Below are positions 8,364 to 15,344 of a stretch of 36,007 nt of DNA, one piece after another. Made by a program: the position numbers and the translations under genes. Numbering within the stretch: the first letter of the stretch is position 1; every line of letters begins with the position of its first letter. This stretch comes from Lachnospiraceae bacterium. GTDB taxonomy: Bacteria; Bacillota; Clostridia; Lachnospirales; Lachnospiraceae. The notes under the pieces were generated by a model. The model made no database searches and was not told the origin of the DNA. It saw only the letters and a program-made list of their open reading frames with translations. Location: positions 1 through 36,007 of the forward strand of contig JAFPZU010000118.1 in NCBI GenBank assembly GCA_017417105.1. The letters run 5' to 3'.

Positions 8364-9899
8364 ATGAACAATTTTGTGGAAACGCTTACCAGCGTAAACG
8401 ATACCATTAACAGCTTTGTGTGGGTTCGTATCGGACTCATCCTGCTGCTTGGTACCGGACTTATTACCACCATCATCACAAAATGCTTTCAGATAACCCA
8501 TCTGAAGCATTGGTGGGTAAAGACCATAGGGTCTGTTTTTCAGGAGGAGACGCATAAGAAGCTTGGCAGAAAGTCGGGTTCGGTGTCTCAGTTCCAGGCG
8601 CTCTGCACGGCCCTTGCGGCTACCATAGGTACTGGAAATATAGCCGGAGTGTCGGCTGCTATATGCATAGGCGGACCGGGAGCGGTGTTCTGGATGTGGA
8701 TAGCGGCATTTTTAGGCATGATGACAAACTTCTCTGAGAACATACTTGGAATCTATTACCGCAGAAGAAATGACGAGGGAGAGTGGTCAGGAGGCGCCAT
8801 GTATTACTTAAAGGACGGCCTCGGATCCTATAAGGGCTGGAAGAGCGTGGGATCGGTGCTTGCGGGTTTATTCTCCGTATTTGCGATCCTGGCTTCTTTC
8901 GGTATCGGTAACATGGGACAGATCAATAAGATCACGCTGAATATCCGCTCGGCTTTCTTTTCAAACATCGAGGCCACGGAGATCGCGGGAGTTTCCTTTG
9001 TTAACTGGGCCATAGGTATCTGCCTCATGATAATAGGCGGTTTCGTCATAATCGGAGGCCTGCAGAGGATAGCAGCTTTTGCAGAGAGAGTAGTGCCCTT
9101 CATGGCGGTTGTTTATATAATAGGCGCGCTCATTGTGATGTTCGTCCATATCGGAAGCATCGGAGCCATGTTTGCGTCCATTTTCAGGTTTGCTTTCGGA
9201 ATAAAGGCTGTTGCCGGAGGGGCGGCCGGAGTTGCGATATCCCAGGTCATAACCCAGGGCTGTAAGAGAGGAGTGTTCTCCAATGAGGCAGGTCTTGGTT
9301 CTTCGGTTATGGTGCACTCGAATTCAAACGTAAAGGAACCTGTTAAACAGGGACTTTGGGGTATCTTCGAGGTTTTTGCCGATACCATGGTCGTATGTAC
9401 AATGACTGCTATAGTCGTGCTTTCTTCCGGGGCTATCGACCTTACAACGGGACTTACAAAGGAGGGGACGGATGATGCCACTTTAGTGGCGCAGGCTTTC
9501 GGCAATGTATTCGGAAAGCCCGGTGAGTGGTTTGTAGCCGTAGCAGTCCTGCTCTTTGCTTTCACTACGGTGCTTGGCTGGTCACATTACGGATCAAAGG
9601 CGGTGGAATATCTCTTTGGTGTTAAAGGGGCTAAGATCTACAGGGTGATCTTCGTGCTGATGATGATATCCGGTGCGATCATGACTTCTTCCCTTGCCTG
9701 GGATATCTCCGATACCTTCAACGGTCTCATGATGATCCCCAACCTTATAGGAGTTCTGTCGCTTACGCCTCTTGTGGTGAAGATCACAAATAACTATGTG
9801 GACAGGAAGATAAAGGGCAAGGATGTGGAGCCTATCCTCTCCTACGATGAGAAGATCCAGGCGGAGTACGCTCCTCTTGTAAAAAACGGGGAAGAGTAG
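8364..9899 (+). CDS. Sodium:alanine/glycine symporter (AGCS family)
   Basis: This inner-membrane protein imports alanine or glycine with Na+. With the chosen start it has 511 residues. Typical AGCS segments are ALAATIGTGNIAGVSAAI, GGPGAVFWMWIAAFLGMMTN (a substrate and Na+ site region), GGAMYYLKDGL and CKRGVFSNEAGLGSS near the middle, then FTTVLGWSHYGSKAVEYLFG toward the C-terminus, with about 10-11 membrane helices. ATG 8364 follows AAAGGA (8352-8357); the longer reading from 8253 would begin within the promoter. It is transcribed divergently from glnA, fitting a shared nitrogen or amino-acid theme. The exact substrate cannot be told, since glycine and alanine carriers look alike. No clear terminator follows directly. 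Confidence 0.93.
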   Translation: MNNFVETLTSVNDTINSFVWVRIGLILLLGTGLITTIITKCFQITHLKHWWVKTIGSVFQEETHKKLGRKSGSVSQFQALCTALAATIGTGNIAGVSAAICIGGPGAVFWMWIAAFLGMMTNFSENILGIYYRRRNDEGEWSGGAMYYLKDGLGSYKGWKSVGSVLAGLFSVFAILASFGIGNMGQINKITLNIRSAFFSNIEATEIAGVSFVNWAIGICLMIIGGFVIIGGLQRIAAFAERVVPFMAVVYIIGALIVMFVHIGSIGAMFASIFRFAFGIKAVAGGAAGVAISQVITQGCKRGVFSNEAGLGSSVMVHSNSNVKEPVKQGLWGIFEVFADTMVVCTMTAIVVLSSGAIDLTTGLTKEGTDDATLVAQAFGNVFGKPGEWFVAVAVLLFAFTTVLGWSHYGSKAVEYLFGVKGAKIYRVIFVLMMISGAIMTSSLAWDISDTFNGLMMIPNLIGVLSLTPLVVKITNNYVDRKIKGKDVEPILSYDEKIQAEYAPLVKNGEE

Positions 9900-9942
9900 A
9901 TCAGTAATACCGCTTTGTTCGCAATAAGTCTTATGGAATGAC

Positions 9943-10176
9943 TAAAATCCCCCTTCATTTTTTGCGGCCGGCTGCCGATATAAAGGATAACAATAAAATA
10001 ATCCGGCAGTCGGAGCAAGCGGATCCCGCAGCCTCTGCTGCAAGGCCAGTTCAGGGCTGGTCAGGCGGTACGACAGGGAGCGTAACTTCAGGCGAAGGAT
10101 GTGAAAGGGGATTACCAGTATGAAAATGGTCAATCTGAAATAAAGGGTGGAGGCCCCGGGGCTTGCATCCTTTTTT
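9943..10176 (+). ncRNA. Candidate structured RNA with its own terminator
   Basis: No gene is credible in this stretch, but it contains five successive hairpins: a 12-bp stem with one bulge (9968-9979 with 10001-10013), GCAGC-CTCT-GCTGC (10028-10041), GGCCAG-N7-CTGGTC (10044-10062), GATT.CCA with TGG..AATC (10110-10135), and a strong GC-rich terminator (10142-10176). TAAAAT at 9943-9948 could be the -10 box, and its surroundings match the degV promoter (18 of 20 positions), though the -35 is poor. The next gene is convergent, so this is not a leader of an existing gene. It matches no riboswitch I recognise. It could also be an extended 3' UTR of the symporter gene. Confidence 0.4.
10142..10176 (+). 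terminator. Strong intrinsic terminator
   Basis: The arms AAAGGGTGGAGGCC and GGCTTGCATCCTTT pair with one mismatch and two G-U pairs around a CCGG-type loop, and TTTTTT follows at 10171-10176. It ends either the symporter transcript or the candidate RNA before it. Confidence 0.8.
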
Positions 10177-10245
10177 CATGGCTTTGAGGCTGTTTCTATT
10201 CTCTCGACTAACTGCTGTATTGGAAAAAGGGTCTGCAATTAAAGG

Positions 10246-10405
10246 TTAGGATCTGTTAATAAATAATCTTTGAATTTGACTCGTCTGACTTGCTGTATGC
10301 TGCGTTGTCGTCGGTCGTCGTAGCCCACTACGACTCCTTCCTCCGCCTTGCATACAACAAGCCATACTTCGCCAAATTGCAAAGTTATTTATTAACAGCT
10401 CCTTA
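10246..10405. mobile_element. MITE-like palindromic element R1
   Basis: About 160 bp whose two ends are inverted copies: GGATCTGTTAATAAATAA at the left and, on the other strand, GGAGCTGTTAATAAATAA from the right end. Both ends are flanked by TTA in the same orientation, as expected of a 3-bp target duplication. The middle has GTCGTAG-CCCA-CTACGAC. Elements R2 and R3 near 25.6-25.9 kb share the ends, TTA flanks and core. It has no ORF, so it would depend on a transposase elsewhere. The right end lies 5 bp beyond the stop codon of the solute-binding protein gene and could act as its terminator. Confidence 0.75.
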
Positions 10406-10410
10406 GCCTG

Positions 10411-11766
10411 TCAGGGAGATACCGTTGCGATACGATCGCCTATTTCTTTAAGGACATCGTAGGGATAATTCACAAAGAAAGTGTCATATTCATTTGTTCT
10501 GTCGTGGGAGAATTCTTCATTGCTCCACAGGGGTTTATTACATACATCGTAGGAAAGATCAGGCCAGAGAAAGCTTCGGGCGTTCTCTGTGTAAAGCTTT
10601 GAAAAGCAGAGATAATCGGCAGCAAGCGACGGAGCCTTGCTGCTAGCCGATACAACAGTTACAACGTCGTCAAGACAGACGGAGCAGGGCTGCCCTGACT
10701 TGAATACGGGGCATTTGGTTATATACCAGGTATCGGTCTGATCGTGCATATCGGTTATAAAGCGATCCATGTAGGCAAGGCTTGCGGTGAAGGTGGCTAC
10801 ATTCCCGGAAGAGATCTCAGGATCGATATCCGAAGTCTTTTTTGCGATATTTCCGTCAAACCATTTTTTGTGAAGCTCACTCATTCTTGCGGCGGCATCG
10901 TTTACAGGCTCTTCTTCTGCGGAAAACTCCGCTGATGCAAGCATGGGCCAGACTGCGGCTTCTTCATCAACTGCCGTAAAGGAGCCTTTGCCGGAAGAGA
11001 GATATCTTTCGCCTAGAGCGTAGAAATCATCCCAGGTAGTAACGGCATCTATCTCCTTAGTGGTGATGCCTGCGCTTTGCAGCAGGACGGTGTTCCAGTA
11101 CTGTACTGCGGCTCCCATCCTGAAGGGTACTCCGTAGAGCTTTCCGTCAGAAGCTTTGTAGACATCAAGTCTTGCAGGATGCAGCTCGTACACGTAGGGG
11201 GCGACGGCTACATCAAGGGGATAGAGCAGGGTGTCGGATCCTGAAGAAACCTCCTTAAATCTGTAGGCGTCAATGTCGCAGATATCGGGAGTTCCGGAAC
11301 CGGTTTTTAAGGCTTCGGTAAAAGCTGTATGCAGATCTTCATAGGGCATGGTTTTGAAGGTTATCTGCAGTGTATAGTCGGGATCCTGGTCGTTCCACTG
11401 CTGCAGAAGCTTTGTGTAGTAGTTTACATGGCTTTCATTATAGGTCCAAAGCTCCAGGTGGGTTCCTTCGGGATCTCCTGCAACCGATTCGCCGGGTGCT
11501 GTCACGGAGTTATCCGCGGCGCCTGTTTTCACGCTGCCTGAAAGATTAGCGGATGAAGCATGTGATGCGGCGTCTGCGTTTTCTGCGGAGGTTACGCCTT
11601 TATTCCCCCATAGAGGGCCGTTATGAGAGTGCTTTGAAACTCCCACAGGGCTTACGGGTTTTGCGCAGCCTGCAAGCAGAATGATCACCAGTGCCAATAG
11701 CCGGGATAATATAAGCAGCCGCTTTATGAGAGCTGCGTTGTTTTCGGTCATTATGAAAAAATTCAT
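10411..11766 (-). CDS. ABC-type solute-binding lipoprotein (family 1)
   Basis: A probable extracytoplasmic solute-binding protein, most like sugar-binding family 1. A hydrophobic segment (about 16-31) ends in the lipobox LLAGC with Cys34, so the mature protein is lipid-anchored. A Ser/Ala-rich linker (to about 100) leads to the binding fold, which opens with HLELWTYNESHVNYYTKLLQQW and contains TPDICDIDAYRF and YGVPFRMGAAVQYWNTVLL, typical of the family. No permease or ATPase gene is nearby, so it is an orphan; ligand unknown. The reported ATG has no ribosome site, and a promoter -10 (11775-11780) lies only 8 bp upstream, so the message would be nearly leaderless; an internal ATG at 11751 also lacks a ribosome site. 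The stop is beside a MITE-like element. Confidence 0.8.
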   Translation of the reverse strand: MNFFIMTENNAALIKRLLILSRLLALVIILLAGCAKPVSPVGVSKHSHNGPLWGNKGVTSAENADAASHASSANLSGSVKTGAADNSVTAPGESVAGDPEGTHLELWTYNESHVNYYTKLLQQWNDQDPDYTLQITFKTMPYEDLHTAFTEALKTGSGTPDICDIDAYRFKEVSSGSDTLLYPLDVAVAPYVYELHPARLDVYKASDGKLYGVPFRMGAAVQYWNTVLLQSAGITTKEIDAVTTWDDFYALGERYLSSGKGSFTAVDEEAAVWPMLASAEFSAEEEPVNDAAARMSELHKKWFDGNIAKKTSDIDPEISSGNVATFTASLAYMDRFITDMHDQTDTWYITKCPVFKSGQPCSVCLDDVVTVVSASSKAPSLAADYLCFSKLYTENARSFLWPDLSYDVCNKPLWSNEEFSHDRTNEYDTFFVNYPYDVLKEIGDRIATVSP

Positions 11767-11774
11767 TTCAGACT

Positions 11775-11803
11775 ATTATAGAACCAAATCGTTTGACTGA
11801 AAA
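11775..11803 (-). promoter_or_regulatory. Promoter of the solute-binding lipoprotein gene
   Basis: On the minus strand TTTTCA (11798-11803), 17 bp and a consensus TATAAT (11775-11780). Transcription would start about 2-3 nt before the ATG. Its -35 overlaps the plus-strand promoter at 11793-11821, so the two divergent genes probably compete for polymerase. Confidence 0.5.
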
Positions 11804-11821
11804 GTGGGGATAAAGTATACT
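11793..11821 (+). promoter_or_regulatory. Promoter of the small membrane-protein pair
   Basis: TTGACT (11793-11798), 17 bp and TATACT (11816-11821), about 95 bp upstream of the ATG at 11917. It shares 6 bp with the -35 region of the divergent promoter. Confidence 0.65.
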
Positions 11822-11916
11822 AAAAACTGATTTTTTTATGAAATGCGGACCGACGGATACGGGCGTATCGGGAAAGGCTTATATTATCCGAAATCTATTT
11901 ATAAGGAGGTAGTGAA

Positions 11917-12309
11917 ATGGCTTGTTTTTTGGTTACGGCAGCGGAAGCTTTAGTGGTTACGGCCGTGGAAAAGGCAGAGGAGAAGAAAGAACTTGAGAAT
12001 GCCGGGAACATGGAGGGAGCAGAGGAGGTTTCTTCCATACCCTTAAGCCGGAAGCTTAAATGGCTTACTTATATGCTCTGGGGAGGCGCTGTACTTCTTA
12101 TGTTTGAGCATATCTGGCACGGGGAGGTGGTTCCCTGGTTCCCGTTCCTTTCGGCCATGAATGACCCGGCTGATACAGCAGAAATGCTGCACGAGATGGC
12201 GACGGTCGGTGTTTGTATGGCGCTTCTTACTACAGGAATATGGGCTATTGTATGCAGGGTAGCTGATATCATAGTCAAGAGGCCTGTGCAGCAGCAGAAC
12301 GTGCTTTGA
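11917..12309 (+). CDS. Small membrane protein of unknown function (upstream of a pair)
   Basis: I do not recognise a named family. The 130 residues start with a hydrophobic stretch (MACFLVTAAEALVVTAVEK), then a charged, Glu-rich segment (about 19-42), then two hydrophobic helices (about 49-66 and 95-113) split by a His/Trp-rich loop containing FEHIWHGEVVPWFPFL. The ATG follows AAGGAGG with ideal spacing. The next gene begins 14 bp after the stop and encodes another tiny membrane protein, so the two are co-transcribed and may form one complex (inference). The HIWHGE loop could bind a metal, but this is speculation. Confidence 0.75.
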   Translation: MACFLVTAAEALVVTAVEKAEEKKELENAGNMEGAEEVSSIPLSRKLKWLTYMLWGGAVLLMFEHIWHGEVVPWFPFLSAMNDPADTAEMLHEMATVGVCMALLTTGIWAIVCRVADIIVKRPVQQQNVL

Positions 12310-12323
12310 GGAGGAAACCGGCT

Positions 12324-12632
12324 ATGACACTTTTGATAACTGTCTTTGCGGCGGTGACAGCGACCGTGGCATGGTATAGGAGAAAGAATGATGATATGAG
12401 GCTGGGAATCCTCTGCTTCATGTACTGGGGAGCTTCCATCATGTGGTTTGTGGATGCGGTATTTGAATTCATTGAACTTAAGGATGCTTATTTTACTCCG
12501 GCAGTGGAGGATATGTTAAATGATGCATTTCTCGGACTCTCCGTAGTGGCATTGGGACTTATCATCTGGCTTGTCAGACTTTTGATAACTGATCCCAGAG
12601 GATCGGTCAGGGCTGCGCTTCAGAAAAAATAG
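12324..12632 (+). CDS. Small membrane protein of unknown function (second of a pair)
   Basis: Not recognised. The 102 residues have three hydrophobic segments (about 2-15, 29-48 and 70-89) and a basic C-terminal tail ending in LQKK. The segment FMYWGASIMWFVDAVFEFIELKDAYF is rich in aromatics and acids and is followed by a predicted helix around LNDAFLGLSVVALGLIIWLV. GAGGAGG (12308-12314) lies 9 bp before the ATG at 12324 and settles this start over an in-frame TTG at 12306, which overlaps the ribosome site. It is co-transcribed with the preceding membrane gene. Confidence 0.75.
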   Translation: MTLLITVFAAVTATVAWYRRKNDDMRLGILCFMYWGASIMWFVDAVFEFIELKDAYFTPAVEDMLNDAFLGLSVVALGLIIWLVRLLITDPRGSVRAALQKK

Positions 12633-12685
12633 AAAGCATAAATTTTGTGCCCGTCCTTTGGGCTGAAGGGTAATAACAGCGTTTT

Positions 12686-12749
12686 TTGATAAAAACGGTT
12701 GATATATGGTATGATAAGAAGCTGTACTGCGTTTGCGGTATAGCTTCTT
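12686..12749 (+). promoter_or_regulatory. Promoter followed at once by a 15-bp hairpin
   Basis: TTGATA (12686-12691), 18 bp and TATGAT (12710-12715). Directly after the -10 box is an inverted repeat with 15-nt arms (12716-12730 and 12735-12749, two G-U pairs, loop GTTT). Transcription from this promoter would begin inside the left arm. The repeat may be an operator, a protective 5' hairpin, or a terminator for the upstream gene, although the following T-run is short. Confidence 0.5.
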
Positions 12750-12778
12750 TGATTATACAGTATTAATACAAGCTGAGA

Positions 12779-14092
12779 ATGGCTGAACGATTTATAGACA
12801 GAGAGACCGCCGAGTATGAGGAAAGACGCCGGCGCCGGGCCGAAAGGCGGGCGGAGCACCTCAGGCGGCAAAAAGAACGGGAAAAAAGAATAAGAAGATA
12901 TCTTATCATAGCGGGCGGCAGCGTGGCGGTTGTTGTTGCAGCTGTCGTTGTGCTGCTTGTTGTGATCGCATCCGGAAGATCCGGGAGAGCCAAAGCGAAG
13001 GAAGAGACTGAGACTTTGATCGAGCTGCCGCCGGAAACTGCTGAAAGTGATGCAAGAGAGCTTCTTTATAATACCGAACCCGCAGGACAGACGGTGGTTT
13101 TCGGACAGAACGGCGGGGGAGCCCCTGCCATGACAGAGCTTACGGAAGAGGAGATGGCTCAGCTTGAAGCTGAAAAGAAAGCGGCGGAGACTACAGGGGC
13201 AGGACCTTTAGAGCTCAATACGGAAGCTGACGAAAATACGAAGGATATCGTATCGGATGTGGATTCGGGATATGCAATTCTCGTTTCACTTTCGGAAAAC
13301 AGGGTTCTTGCTTCGAGGCAGTCCCATACGAAGATGTATCCGGCATCAATGACAAAGGTTTTAACAGTGCTGGTGGCAGCGGAGCACCTTGAGGGAGAGG
13401 AGCATCTTAACGATATCTTCACGATAACACAGGCCATAGAGGGGTTCTCCTACGACCATGGATGCTCAAACGTGGGTTTCTCACCCGGTGAGAGGGTAAG
13501 GGTTGAGGACCTTTTCTACGGGACGATCCTGCCTTCCGGAGCCGATGCGGCTATGGGACTTGCGGAATACACCGCGGGTGATCAGGAGTCCTTTGTTGCG
13601 ATGATGAATGAAAAGCTTGATGAGCTTGGCATAGGAGATACCACTCATTTTACGAACTGTATAGGTATCTATGATGATAATCATTACAGCAGGGCTGCGG
13701 ATATGGCTGTCATAATGAATGAGGCCATAAATAATCCTCTTTGCTTAAAGGTGCTTTCGGCTCACACATATACGACGACTTCCACGTCCTATCATCCCGG
13801 GGGGATACAGGTTTCAAACTGGTTCCTGCGGCGTATTGAGGATAAGCAGCAGACAGGTGTCGTAATGTGCGGAAAGACGGGGTTTGTCAAGGAGTCCTTA
13901 AACTGCGCGGTAAGCTACGCCGTTGATAATGAGGGGAAAGGGTATATCTGCTGTACGGGTTATGCCCACGGAGGCTGGAAGGCTATATATGATCACGTTA
14001 GGATATACACAAGCTGTTTTGATTCCGCACTGTATGAGTCTACGCTAAGGGTTGCCGAAACGGAGACCGGAGATCCTGAGGGCGGAGACTGA
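12779..14092 (+). CDS. D-alanyl-D-alanine carboxypeptidase (peptidase S11)
   Basis: A penicillin-binding carboxypeptidase that trims the terminal D-Ala of peptidoglycan stem peptides outside the membrane. An Arg-rich cytoplasmic head (1-41) precedes a single membrane helix (about 42-65), an acidic linker (to about 150) and the S11 domain. The nucleophile motif is SMTK (Ser190-Lys193) and the third motif is KTG (366-368). The second motif, normally SGN, reads SGAD (253-256), with Ala where Asn is expected, so activity should not be assumed. A type II anchor at the N-terminus replaces the usual C-terminal amphipathic helix. No good ribosome site precedes the ATG. It heads a tight gene run: holA starts 15 bp after its stop. 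Confidence 0.88.
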   Translation: MAERFIDRETAEYEERRRRRAERRAEHLRRQKEREKRIRRYLIIAGGSVAVVVAAVVVLLVVIASGRSGRAKAKEETETLIELPPETAESDARELLYNTEPAGQTVVFGQNGGGAPAMTELTEEEMAQLEAEKKAAETTGAGPLELNTEADENTKDIVSDVDSGYAILVSLSENRVLASRQSHTKMYPASMTKVLTVLVAAEHLEGEEHLNDIFTITQAIEGFSYDHGCSNVGFSPGERVRVEDLFYGTILPSGADAAMGLAEYTAGDQESFVAMMNEKLDELGIGDTTHFTNCIGIYDDNHYSRAADMAVIMNEAINNPLCLKVLSAHTYTTTSTSYHPGGIQVSNWFLRRIEDKQQTGVVMCGKTGFVKESLNCAVSYAVDNEGKGYICCTGYAHGGWKAIYDHVRIYTSCFDSALYESTLRVAETETGDPEGGD

Positions 14093-14107
14093 TAGGACGG
14101 GGGAGCA

Positions 14108-15103
14108 ATGAGCAGGACTTTTGAGGATGTAAAGTCGGATGTGAAGAATAAAACCTTTGCCCCCGTATACCTGATATACGGCGAGGAAATGTATCTTCGG
14201 GAGAACTGCAGGAAGATGCTTCTAAACGCTTTGGTTGCTCCGGGTGATACCCTGAATTATGCAAGATTTTCGGGAAAGAGCACTGATCCGGAGGAGGTTG
14301 TTTCCATCGCCATGACCCTGCCATTTATGGCAGAAAAGAGAGTAGTGCTCGTGACTGATTCCGGGTTTTTTAAGAAGGCTGCGGAGCCTGTCACTGATTA
14401 TATCAAGGATCCCGCGGAGGATACGGTCCTTATTTTTGTGGAGAGCAGCATAGATAAAAAGTGCGCCTCCTATACTGCCGCAAAGAAGAAGGGATATGAC
14501 GTTGAGGCTGCAAAATATGAGCAGAGCAAGCTTCCCAGGTGGATCGCTGCGAACTTCAAAAGATATGACAAAAAGATAAGCAGCGAGACCGTGAATCTTC
14601 TTCTGGAGCGGGCAGGAAACGATATGTCGGCTCTTGACAGGGAGATAAATAAGCTTGCTTCATATGCCGGAGAGCGGGATGTTATTACAAACGAGGATGT
14701 GATGGCTCTTGTTACGAGAAGTCCTGATTTCCGGGTTTTCCAGATGATGGATGCCATCGTGGATAAAAAGCTTAACAAGGCTGTCGGCATGTATTATGAT
14801 ATGCTTTCGGGGAAGGAAAGTCCGTTTGGCGTCCTGGCGCTTCTTGAAAGGCACTTCAGGATACTTCTGACAGTGAGCGATATGAGCGAGAGAAAGGCTG
14901 ATACGGGAGAGATCGCCAAGGCTGCCGGGATAGGACCCGGGTTTGTGTATAAATACGCGAATCAGGGGAGGAAATATTCAAGAGCCGGAATGATAAAGGC
15001 GCTTGATTCCTGCGCCGCTGCGGAGAGGGATGTGAAACAGGGTAAGCTTGGCGAGGAAGCAGCGATCGAACTATTGATCATTTCCATAGCTTCCGGTCAA
15101 TAA
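14108..15103 (+). CDS. holA: DNA polymerase III delta subunit
   Basis: The delta subunit of the clamp loader, which opens the sliding clamp during replication. The 331 residues fit the family. The N-terminus shows the expected PVYLIYGEEMYLRE, followed by LPFMAEKRVVLV; the middle has the delta signature LLERAGNDMSALDREINKLA and SPDFRVFQMMDAI; the C-terminal helical collar ends in KLGEEAAIELLI. It starts 15 bp after the carboxypeptidase with a GGGGGAG ribosome site and is followed 10 bp later by a small acidic ORF. The AAA+ fold lacks a functional Walker A, as is normal for delta. Confidence 0.95.
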   Translation: MSRTFEDVKSDVKNKTFAPVYLIYGEEMYLRENCRKMLLNALVAPGDTLNYARFSGKSTDPEEVVSIAMTLPFMAEKRVVLVTDSGFFKKAAEPVTDYIKDPAEDTVLIFVESSIDKKCASYTAAKKKGYDVEAAKYEQSKLPRWIAANFKRYDKKISSETVNLLLERAGNDMSALDREINKLASYAGERDVITNEDVMALVTRSPDFRVFQMMDAIVDKKLNKAVGMYYDMLSGKESPFGVLALLERHFRILLTVSDMSERKADTGEIAKAAGIGPGFVYKYANQGRKYSRAGMIKALDSCAAAERDVKQGKLGEEAAIELLIISIASGQ

Positions 15104-15113
15104 GGGGGAATAT

Positions 15114-15344
15114 ATGAGTGAGGTTAACGAGGATCTGATGAGATTTCTGGATGCCGATGAGTATGAGGACAAGCTCCTGATACTTAAGGAGATCCAGGAG
15201 AGGGCAGATGATCATGTGGTACAGATGATAGCTGCTTCGCTGTCGCTTTCCACGGGAGGGGCATCGAAAGAGGACTGTATCAAACAGATAAGGGATTATC
15301 TGACGCTGCAGATAAAATATGACGGAAAGAGGTTGAGGAATTGA
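15114..15344 (+). CDS. Small acidic protein of unknown function
   Basis: Not recognised. The 76 residues have no membrane segment or signal and are predicted mostly helical, with an acidic N-terminal half (MSEVNEDLMRFLDADEYEDK) and a basic C-terminus (YDGKRLRN). AAGGGGG, overlapping the holA stop, precedes the ATG. Its stop overlaps the TTG start of the glycosyltransferase (TTGA), so translation of the two is probably coupled. Position suggests a helper of the glycosyltransferase or a conserved operon passenger, but nothing shows which. Confidence 0.7.
   Translation: MSEVNEDLMRFLDADEYEDKLLILKEIQERADDHVVQMIAASLSLSTGGASKEDCIKQIRDYLTLQIKYDGKRLRN

Noticed and set aside
9938-10123. 61-codon ORF after the symporter gene
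   Set aside because: No ribosome site, no family-like composition, and it covers the stems of the candidate RNA.
9943-10176. T-box leader, because AAAGGGTGGAGGCC resembles the T-box and has a glycine-type TGGA
   Set aside because: The rest of the T-box consensus (ACCGCG), the stem I AGUA/specifier features and any downstream gene are missing; the motif is better explained as one arm of the terminator.
12306-12323. TTG start at 12306 for the second small membrane protein
   Set aside because: The TTG overlaps the GAGGAGG that serves ATG 12324.
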